Source: Oceanospirillaceae bacterium
GTDB lineage: Bacteria > Pseudomonadota > Gammaproteobacteria > Pseudomonadales > Balneatricaceae
DNA: 21,609 nt
NCBI GenBank assembly: GCA_003523085.1
Contig: DPHD01000061.1
Span: 1-21,609, forward strand
Direction of reading: 5' to 3'
Each line of letters opens with the position of its first letter. Position 1 is the first letter of the stretch. Shown piece by piece: positions 15,929 through 21,609 of the stretch. The notes below the pieces were generated by a model, which was not told the DNA's origin, did not search any database, and worked only from the letters and a program-made list of their open reading frames with translations. Made by a program: the position numbers and the translations under genes.

Positions 15929-16444
15929 ATGATTGATAAAGCCCCTGCTAGAGGCGCGGAAGCCACAGCTAAAGCACACCTTAAAAAACACGGCATTTAC
16001 GGTAAATCGGCTTCGGTTGTGTCTAATATATTTCGTATCAGTAACGTGATTCGAAGTAACGCCGAGGTTAATTTATTGCAAAATTACGGCATGTCGTTTT
16101 CGGGTTTTACGGCCCTGTGGGTGCTGTGGGTTTGGGGCGCAATGGAAACCAATCGTTTGGCTGAAGAAACCGGGGTGGCCAAGAGCACACTTACGGGTAT
16201 TCTAAAAACCCTTGAACGCTATGAGTACTGCCAACGTCGCCCACATTCATCCGACGGCCGCAGGGTGATGGTTGAAGCCACCTCGAAAGGTCGTGAGCTG
16301 ATGCAAGAAATATATCCTCTCTTTCATGAGCTCGAAAATCAGGCTGTGTCACAATTAAGCGAGGCTGATTTGGATATGACGAAAGATGCCCTGCGTATTA
16401 TATTAGCCACCGTCGACGGCTCAAAACCGGCACCAAACTCGTAA
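15929..16444 (+). CDS. MarR-family transcriptional regulator
   Basis: This is a 171-residue winged-helix regulator. The N-terminal dimerisation helix (VVSNIFRISNVIRSNAEVNLLQNYG) leads into FTALWVLWVWGAMETNRLAEETGVAKSTLTGILKTLERYEYCQRRPHSSDGRRVMVEATSKGREL. The latter contains the recognition helix and the DGR-type wing turn. A C-terminal helix (YPLFHELENQAVSQLSEADL) completes the MarR dimer fold. No clear Shine-Dalgarno precedes the ATG at 15929, so the first 25-30 residues are uncertain. The stop lies one base from the end of the convergent ferredoxin reductase gene. It is the only regulator next to the P450 operon and a candidate controller of it. A decayed relative lies at 3962-4072. Confidence 0.88.
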   Translation: MIDKAPARGAEATAKAHLKKHGIYGKSASVVSNIFRISNVIRSNAEVNLLQNYGMSFSGFTALWVLWVWGAMETNRLAEETGVAKSTLTGILKTLERYEYCQRRPHSSDGRRVMVEATSKGRELMQEIYPLFHELENQAVSQLSEADLDMTKDALRIILATVDGSKPAPNS

Positions 16445-16445
16445 T

Positions 16446-17672
16446 TTAACGCAGTTTTTTAAACAGCTGCTTTAAGTCTTGGTTGTGGTCTTGCACCATA
16501 TCCCAAGTGATGTCGAGGCTCATAGCCAACAGTTTACGTGCAGCCAGATGGTTGCTGGGCATATTTAGGGTGTCTACCTGTGTCATTACACCGTTGGTAA
16601 ATTGCACCACGGTCATGCGTGAGTCACTGTCACTGGCGAGAGTTTTTTGCTCTGCACTGGCATGCCGTAGCCCCACCATTTGTAACTTCAAGTCAGCCTG
16701 ATCAGACCAGAACCAAGGCACTGGATTGTAGGCCGAGGCCAGTTCGCCATGTCTGTGAGCAAGTAAATTGGTGGCCACTAACTGGGCTTGATCATTGGCG
16801 TTTTGAATGGATTCTAGACGCTGAATTTTGCCTTGCAATGGCATACTGGCGACGTCGCCAACCGCATAGATGTGGGCATCGCTGGTTTGGCCAAAGGCAT
16901 TGACCACAATGCCACCATCGATAGTTAAACCAGCTTGTTCGGCTAACTGAATGTTGGGGCTCGCGCCCACGCCAGCAATAATTAAATCACCGCCAAACAC
17001 GCCTTGGTTAGTGTGTACACCGTCATCATCAAGGTGGCTGACATGGCAATCTGTGTGGATGTGCATGCCGCTATTCTTGTGTAGCTGGGTGACCCGCACA
17101 CCCATAGCGGGTGCGATGGCTTTGCGCAGTAATCTAGGCCCAGATACTAACAGGCTGACTTTTTTACCTAGTTTGAGGGCACCGGCAGCGATTTCACAGC
17201 CGATAAACCCACCGCCAATCACCACTACATTATCGGCAGCTTGGAGCTTAGGGCCTAAATGCTGGATGTCTGCATAGTTATAGACGCCCACAGCTCGCTC
17301 ACCGCCTACAACAGGCATGGGTCGTAAGCTGGACCCAGTGGCAATAATCAGCTGGGTGTAGGTCAGTAGCTGCCCATCGTTCAGCTTGACTTGGCGTTGG
17401 GCACGGCCAATGTGGGTCACCGTTACACCACGCTGCAAGTGGATGTTTGTGGCTTCATAGAAACGTTCGGCCTGTAACAGTTCCAGAGGGAGGTTGGCAT
17501 CGAACAAAGCCTTTTTTGACAAAGGTGGGCGATGATAGGGCAGTGGTTGCTCGTTAGAAATTAGGCAGATGCTCAGGTTCGCATCACGCTTGTGGAGTTC
17601 TGCGGCAGCGGCTACGCCGGCATGGCCGGCACCAATAATAACTACGTCGAGCGCAGTAGGTCGGTTAGTCAT
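16446..17672 (-). CDS. Ferredoxin reductase (FAD/NAD(P)H, class I P450 partner)
   Basis: This 408-residue flavoprotein passes electrons from NAD(P)H to the neighbouring ferredoxin, as putidaredoxin reductase does. The FAD-binding GAGHAG lies near residues 14-19, the NAD(P)-binding GGGFIG near 153-158, and the second FAD contact is IYAVGDVA. PLPYHRPPLSKKAL is a family signature. The ATG at 17672 overlaps the ferredoxin stop by 8 nt. The longer in-frame start at 17750 lies inside the ferredoxin gene and adds no family residues. It is the last gene of the minus-strand operon and ends head-to-head with the MarR gene. Confidence 0.93.
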   Translation of the reverse strand: MTNRPTALDVVIIGAGHAGVAAAAELHKRDANLSICLISNEQPLPYHRPPLSKKALFDANLPLELLQAERFYEATNIHLQRGVTVTHIGRAQRQVKLNDGQLLTYTQLIIATGSSLRPMPVVGGERAVGVYNYADIQHLGPKLQAADNVVVIGGGFIGCEIAAGALKLGKKVSLLVSGPRLLRKAIAPAMGVRVTQLHKNSGMHIHTDCHVSHLDDDGVHTNQGVFGGDLIIAGVGASPNIQLAEQAGLTIDGGIVVNAFGQTSDAHIYAVGDVASMPLQGKIQRLESIQNANDQAQLVATNLLAHRHGELASAYNPVPWFWSDQADLKLQMVGLRHASAEQKTLASDSDSRMTVVQFTNGVMTQVDTLNMPSNHLAARKLLAMSLDITWDMVQDHNQDLKQLFKKLR

Positions 17673-17985
17673 TGTTAGGGGGAATACGCACCGTGATGCT
17701 TTCGATTGCCGCAGAAACACTGATTTGACAACATAAACGGCTATTGTCAAACACCTCGTCGACTTCCATATCTAATATTTCAACTTCCATTTCGCCCGCG
17801 GCGTCGAGTTGCCCGTTGATTTGTTCGACTAACACGTGGCAGGTGGCGCACATACATGAGCCACCACAGGCGCCGGTAATGCCAGCAACACCATTATCTA
17901 AGGCCAGTTGCATGAGGTGTTTGCCTTGCTCGGCCTGCACGTCGGTGCTGTGTCCGTCGGCTTGGATGAAAGTTACAAGTGTCAT
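17665..17985 (-). CDS. [2Fe-2S] ferredoxin, adrenodoxin/putidaredoxin type
   Basis: This 106-residue electron carrier links the reductase to the P450. The cluster ligands fit the vertebrate/bacterial P450 ferredoxin spacing: Cys40, Cys46 and Cys49 in ACGGSCMCATCH, and Cys86 in SRLCCQI. An additional cysteine (Cys44) lies inside the loop. The acidic stretch EMEVEILDMEVDEVFD is where partner proteins dock in putidaredoxin. The gene starts 34 nt after the synthetase-like gene and overlaps the reductase gene. Confidence 0.95.
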   Translation of the reverse strand: MTLVTFIQADGHSTDVQAEQGKHLMQLALDNGVAGITGACGGSCMCATCHVLVEQINGQLDAAGEMEVEILDMEVDEVFDNSRLCCQISVSAAIESITVRIPPNND

Positions 17986-18019
17986 TATTAGTCAATCCTA
18001 TGGTGTGAATTTGATGAGG

Positions 18020-19306
18020 TTAAACAAAGTTAAAGTAGTAGTCTATTTCCCAATCTGTGGTATGCGCCACAAAGTCTTCCCATTCCTTGCTCTTGATGCC
18101 TACATGATTGTCCACCAGGGCTTGGCCTACGGCAGTGCACAGTACTGTGTCGGCGGTTAACGCTTCCAGGGCGGCTGCTAAATTATCAGGCGTGTGGCGT
18201 TCTGTGCTCTGTGATTCTAGGCAGTCTAAGGTTTCGGGTGCTGGTAGTGGGTAGTCATTGTTGATGCCCAAGAGGGCGGCTTGCAATGTGGCAGCCACGG
18301 CCGTGTAGGGGTTAGCGGCACAATCTGCCATGCGAAACTCAATGCGCGCACCAGCGCCACGTTCGTCTGGGATGCGGGTGGTGGTGCCGCGGTGGTCGTA
18401 GCCCCAGTTGGCCCAGTAACCGGATAAGCTGGCAGGCATTAAGCGGCGGTATGAATTGACGGTAGGTGCTAATAAACCGGCTAACCCTTCGTGGTGTTGC
18501 ACTAGGCCACTAATGGCCTGTTTGCACAGGGCCGACAAACCATCATCTGTGGCGGTGTCATTAATAACATTATTGCCGTTAGCATCTTCAAAGCTAAAGT
18601 TAATGTGCATACCACTGCCGCCTCGGTTGGACAGAGGTTTAGGCATAAAGCTTAGTAGGTAGCCGTTTTGAGCATACACTTCTTTGGCCATGGTTTTGAA
18701 CAAAAATAGCTGATCGACGGCTTCTAGAGCATCATCATAACGTAGGGTCATTTCAAACTGCGGCCAGTCAAATTCCGAGTTAAATGATTCTAACTCCATG
18801 CCACAGGCTTCAGCTTGGCGCCATACTTTGTCGATTAAACCGGCTGGGTCGACCATTGGTCCTGCACCATATACGTAGGCGCCTGGGGTATTGTAAGGCA
18901 CCCATTTGCCAGCCTCGTCCTGCTGGTAAACAAAGGCTTCGAGTTCAATACCCACCTTCACTTTGAGGCCTTTGTCGGCATAGCCGGCTAAGGCGCGTTT
19001 GAGTGCGTTACGGCCGCTCACGGCCACCGGCTGGTCTTGGTATCGCAGATCTACAATCGCAACACCTGTATCGGCTTCCCAGCCCGGGCGTACATCTTGG
19101 TTGCCAAAATGTCCTACCATATCGGGTAGGCCTGCTAACAAACCACTGCCTTCAACGGGCAACAGTTCGCGGTCGTAGGTTAGGCCATAAGCGGTCATGC
19201 AGAATCGAGCTTCACCGTGGGCGGCGGTTGCGGCGGGTTGGTATTTGCCACGAGCAAGGCCTAGGTGATCGGCGTAGATGAGGCGAAGGCGTCGATATTC
19301 TGTCAT
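18020..19306 (-). CDS. Glutamine-synthetase-like gamma-glutamylamide ligase
   Basis: This 428-residue protein is of the glutamine synthetase fold. Members with amine-catabolism genes join glutamate to an amine using ATP (PuuA, IpuC and GlnA3-like enzymes). Visible elements are the N-terminal IYADHLGLARGKY, the metal-binding VGIELEAF, GGSGMHINFSF, NSYRRLMPASLSGYWANWGYDHRGTTTRIP, and RIEFRMADCAANPYTAVAA. The C-terminal TDWEIDYYFNFV is like that of the amine-ligase branch. In the conserved HxH of GSGMHxH the second histidine is replaced by asparagine (MHIN), which may mark a divergent active site. It is encoded 31 nt after the P450 and before the ferredoxin. That context argues for amine activation rather than nitrogen assimilation. 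Confidence 0.88.
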   Translation of the reverse strand: MTEYRRLRLIYADHLGLARGKYQPAATAAHGEARFCMTAYGLTYDRELLPVEGSGLLAGLPDMVGHFGNQDVRPGWEADTGVAIVDLRYQDQPVAVSGRNALKRALAGYADKGLKVKVGIELEAFVYQQDEAGKWVPYNTPGAYVYGAGPMVDPAGLIDKVWRQAEACGMELESFNSEFDWPQFEMTLRYDDALEAVDQLFLFKTMAKEVYAQNGYLLSFMPKPLSNRGGSGMHINFSFEDANGNNVINDTATDDGLSALCKQAISGLVQHHEGLAGLLAPTVNSYRRLMPASLSGYWANWGYDHRGTTTRIPDERGAGARIEFRMADCAANPYTAVAATLQAALLGINNDYPLPAPETLDCLESQSTERHTPDNLAAALEALTADTVLCTAVGQALVDNHVGIKSKEWEDFVAHTTDWEIDYYFNFV

Positions 19307-19337
19307 GGTAGTAGTCTCATTTATGGTTATTATTAGC

Positions 19338-20594
19338 TTACGCTGTGGTTTCGATGCGCACTTGAAGGTGTTTGATGCCGCGAATAAAATTGGAGCGAAG
19401 GAAGTCTTCGGGTTCGATTTGCTCCATAGAGCTCACTTGTTTGAGTAATTCTTGTAAGGTGACTTTGACTTCTAGCCGCGCTAACCACATACCTAGGCAC
19501 GCGTGCGGGCCACCTTGGCCAAAAGCCATATGTTGGTTGGGGGAACGGTGAATGTCTATGCTCTCTGGCTGGCTAAACTGACGCTCATCAAAATTACCCG
19601 ATGCAAACCAAAGTACCACCTTGTCACCAGCTTTAATAGACTTACCGTGCAGTTCGTAGTCTTGTATCGCGGTACGGCGGAAATGTAGCGTGGGTGAGGC
19701 GAAGCGTATAAATTCTTCCACGGCGGTATCCCATACTGGGTTATCGTCGGCAGTGTTTTTTAACTCGTTAAACAGGCTTTTATTGTTGGCTAAATGATAC
19801 ATGGAAAAAGCCAAACTATATCGGGTAGTATCGTTGCCAGCGGCCACTGCCAAGGCGAAAAAGTTCTTAAACTCTAATTCCGAAAGACTCTCGCCATCTT
19901 TATTGGGTTCTAACAAAAGGCCGAGAATATCATCCATTTTGGTGTGTAAACGTTGCACCATTTGATCTTTAGCATAATCGTAAATGTCTTTACCGGCGGG
20001 TGAGCGGAAGGGCATAAAGCGGTATTCGTCGGTATTGACCTTGTCAATAACGTGGCTTGTATACTCGGGGTCGGAGTTGGCAATCAGTTCGTCGCCTTTG
20101 TCGATCAACCATTCACCGTCTTCGTCAGGCGTGCCCAATACGCGCCCAAGCATACGCATGGGCAGCTTGCGGGCAATTTGTTTAACGATGTCCATTTCTT
20201 TGTTGCGCGTGGCGTTAGTGACCACATCGAAGGCTAGATCGCGCACCAATTGCTCGTATTTACTAATCATTTTTCGCGAAAAGGCTCGGTGTAACAACAT
20301 TCTTTGGCGCGTATGTACCGGTGGATCTGTTTCCTGGAAGGTTTTACGGGCTTCGTATTCTGCTGGCGACTGTTCTTCTAGTCTAATGCCTTGAGCTGAG
20401 CTAAATACCTCCGGCAGGCGGTTTAGCTCTTTGATATCGTCATAACGGGTGATGGCCCAAAAACCATGGCCGCCGTCAGTCTCTTCGATCCAAGCACAAG
20501 GGTCTTCGTCGCGCATGCGTTGGAAGGTGGCAGCGGGGAAGCCAGCTGCAAAAGTATCGTGGCTAGTTAGGTCGGCATGTGGATTGTTTTTCAT
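19338..20594 (-). CDS. Cytochrome P450 monooxygenase (bacterial class I)
   Basis: This 418-residue soluble P450 should insert one oxygen atom into its substrate using electrons from the downstream ferredoxin/reductase. The I-helix oxygen-activation motif is AAGNDTT (252-257), the ExxR is EEFIR (Glu294, Arg297), and the heme loop FGQGGPHACLG holds the axial Cys366. GFWAITRYDD and FRRTAIQDYELHGKSIKAGDKVVLWFASGN resemble CYP families acting on terpenes, sterol side chains and related substrates, so context, not subfamily, drives the function guess. I prefer the ATG at 20594. The strong promoter at 20642-20669 predicts transcription from about 20635, leaving only some 8 nt before the alternative ATG at 20627. 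Neither start has a clear ribosome site. Confidence 0.92.
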   Translation of the reverse strand: MKNNPHADLTSHDTFAAGFPAATFQRMRDEDPCAWIEETDGGHGFWAITRYDDIKELNRLPEVFSSAQGIRLEEQSPAEYEARKTFQETDPPVHTRQRMLLHRAFSRKMISKYEQLVRDLAFDVVTNATRNKEMDIVKQIARKLPMRMLGRVLGTPDEDGEWLIDKGDELIANSDPEYTSHVIDKVNTDEYRFMPFRSPAGKDIYDYAKDQMVQRLHTKMDDILGLLLEPNKDGESLSELEFKNFFALAVAAGNDTTRYSLAFSMYHLANNKSLFNELKNTADDNPVWDTAVEEFIRFASPTLHFRRTAIQDYELHGKSIKAGDKVVLWFASGNFDERQFSQPESIDIHRSPNQHMAFGQGGPHACLGMWLARLEVKVTLQELLKQVSSMEQIEPEDFLRSNFIRGIKHLQVRIETTA

Positions 20595-20641
20595 AGCTTG
20601 GGTTACCGCTGTTGTTACGAAAATCATTCGGGTGCGAACAA

Positions 20642-20669
20642 TTTATATCGATCATCGTTTTGCTGTCAA
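20642..20669 (-). promoter_or_regulatory. Sigma-70-type promoter upstream of the P450 gene
   Basis: On the minus strand, an exact TTGACA (20664-20669) is followed after 16 nt by TATAAA (20642-20647). This is close to consensus. It lies in the gap between the amidotransferase and P450 genes. The 9-bp palindrome CGATGATCG (20649-20657) fills part of the spacer and could be an operator. It suggests that P450-ligase-ferredoxin-reductase can be transcribed separately from the first gene. Confidence 0.6.
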
Positions 20670-20677
20670 GTAAAATC

Positions 20678-21454
20678 TTAACGGGACGCTGAGCTTGTGG
20701 CTTTATTGGGCTCTTTAGAAGCGCAGGTATTGAATGCTTGACGCAAAAACTCAGCAATCCAGCTAAACAGTACAGGCCCGTCATGCTCGCCCTCTAGGTT
20801 GGCGAGACCTTGGGCACGTATGTCGGGCATGGAGTCGAACTCATCGGACCCTAAGACACGGGTAAAAAAGCCTTTAAAAAATTCGGGGTGGCCCTGAATA
20901 CTCATGGTTACTGGGTTGTACTGGACTAAAAAGGCAGGGCAAAAGTCATTGCCAGAAAGGATTTGTGCGCCAACGGGTAGTTGGGTTATTTGGTCTTCAT
21001 GAAACACCCAAATGTTATATCGGTCAAGACTGGGCTGCATCCATTGCGCGGGTTTTGAAACGGCATACTGGGCCATGCCGAGACCCCAGCCACGGTCACT
21101 TTTTTCTACTTTGCCACCCAGTGCAGCGGCAATGACTTGATGGCCGAAACAAATCCCTACTAAGGGTTTGTTGGCGTTGGTTAATTGCTTAACGAAATCA
21201 ATTAAGTTTTTTATCCATGCTAAGTCATTGTACACACTATTGGGGCTACCACTGATCAGCCATACATCACATTGGCTAGTGCTACTGGGTAATTCGCCTA
21301 AATGTGTGCGATAGGACTTAAAGATCAAAGTATCGTCGGCTTGGCTAAGACAATCCGCATACAGGTGATCATAGTCGCCGCCTGATAAATCGAGCAGGTA
21401 ATCGTGCATGGTGTCGCATAACAACAGGCCTACGGTGATGCTTGATTTTGACAA
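20678..21454 (-). CDS. Class I glutamine amidotransferase-fold protein, candidate gamma-glutamylamide hydrolase
   Basis: This 258-residue protein has the GATase-1 fold. The nucleophile elbow is GICFGHQ (Cys102), and the other triad residues are His189 and Glu191 in QGHPEF. No synthetase domain is attached, so it is a stand-alone hydrolase like GuaA-N-related proteins or PuuD/IpuF-type enzymes. Next to a gamma-glutamylamide ligase, its likely role is cleaving the gamma-glutamyl group from the oxidised intermediate. The start is a TTG at 21454. An exact GGAGG on the minus strand (21463-21467) lies 8 nt upstream, and no in-frame ATG gives a complete N-terminus. It is the first gene of the minus-strand cluster, and 83 nt separate it from the P450. 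Confidence 0.87.
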   Translation of the reverse strand: MSKSSITVGLLLCDTMHDYLLDLSGGDYDHLYADCLSQADDTLIFKSYRTHLGELPSSTSQCDVWLISGSPNSVYNDLAWIKNLIDFVKQLTNANKPLVGICFGHQVIAAALGGKVEKSDRGWGLGMAQYAVSKPAQWMQPSLDRYNIWVFHEDQITQLPVGAQILSGNDFCPAFLVQYNPVTMSIQGHPEFFKGFFTRVLGSDEFDSMPDIRAQGLANLEGEHDGPVLFSWIAEFLRQAFNTCASKEPNKATSSASR

Positions 21455-21462
21455 GTTGTTCG

Positions 21463-21467
21463 CCTCC
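21463..21467 (-). promoter_or_regulatory. Strong Shine-Dalgarno deciding a TTG start
   Basis: GGAGG on the minus strand lies 8 nt before the TTG at 21454. This spacing supports the unusual start codon of the amidotransferase-fold gene. Confidence 0.75.
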
Positions 21468-21535
21468 GAATGATATTGGAAAGCACTGACTGTAACAAAT
21501 AATTAGCAGAAGTGGAAACTTGGTTGGTGGTGGGG

Positions 21536-21609
21536 GTCATCCTGACACACCTAGAGTCATCCTGGCGTAGGTCAGGATCCCTAGATTCCGGCCTGCGCCC
21601 ACTAGTGTC
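21536..21609. repeat. REP-like intergenic palindromic repeat (cut by window end)
   Basis: GTCATCCTG occurs at 21536-21544 and again at 21556-21564, 20 bp apart. ATCCTG (21559-21564) then pairs with CAGGAT (21573-21578) across 8 nt, and ATTCCGGCCTGCGCC begins another half-palindrome that the window end truncates. Such GTCATCCTGG / ATTCCGGCCTGCGCC units are typical of dispersed extragenic palindromes in proteobacterial genomes. It sits upstream of the minus-strand operon. The remaining 21468-21535 holds no gene and no confident promoter. Confidence 0.65.

Noticed and set aside
16951..17277. Plus-strand open frame opposite the ferredoxin reductase
   Set aside because: It is low-complexity, biased shadow coding antisense to clear FAD/NAD motifs.
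21468..21500. Minus-strand TTGTTA, 17 nt, TATCAT as promoter of the amidotransferase gene
   Set aside because: The hexamers are spaced well, but the implied transcript start would fall in the Shine-Dalgarno sequence, so it cannot serve that gene properly.

Overview
The window reads as a catabolic island of a Gram-negative bacterium, most likely a marine or environmental gammaproteobacterium. The reasons are moderate GC, Sec signal peptides for a periplasm, a tripartite tricarboxylate-type (TTT) transporter, a class I P450 system, and a REP-like palindrome at the right edge. No rRNA, tRNA, CRISPR array or insertion sequence was seen. The taxon is an inference, because no phylogenetic marker is present.

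Layout. (1) Positions 1-3935, plus strand: a polyamine/opine-type ABC importer (ATPase cut by the left edge, then two permeases, all overlapping) followed by a P1-family (DmpA/S58) aminopeptidase. (2) 3936-4206: a decayed MarR-family fragment related to the intact MarR gene at 15.9 kb, and a 42-nt near-perfect palindrome. (3) 4207-7002, minus strand: IclR regulator, HAD hydrolase and class III aminotransferase, tightly packed. (4) 7003-7208: a divergent control region with a perfect 13-bp palindrome. (5) 7209-15335, plus strand: tctC-tctB-tctA, aldehyde dehydrogenase, UPF0261/Tm-1-like protein, an AGXT2L-type PLP enzyme and an APH-fold kinase. (6) 15367-16444: a frameshifted and truncated amidase pseudogene, then an intact MarR regulator. 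(7) 16446-21454, minus strand: glutamine amidotransferase, cytochrome P450, glutamine-synthetase-like ligase, [2Fe-2S] ferredoxin and ferredoxin reductase. (8) 21455-21609: leader and REP-like repeat.

How the genes may work together (inference). The right-hand operon looks like a gamma-glutamylation route for amine oxidation: the ligase masks an amine as a gamma-glutamylamide, the P450 hydroxylates it using the ferredoxin/reductase pair, and the amidotransferase-fold hydrolase releases an amino alcohol. The plus-strand operon could then take over: kinase to O-phospho amino alcohol, AGXT2L-type phospho-lyase to aldehyde plus ammonia plus phosphate, and aldehyde dehydrogenase to the acid. The two halves of this scheme have separate precedents (ipu, mor and pip loci; ethanolamine-phosphate and phosphohydroxylysine phospho-lyases). 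Their joining into one pathway is the main new hypothesis here. The substrate is unknown, and the TTT importer, UPF0261 protein and second aminotransferase have no firm place in it.
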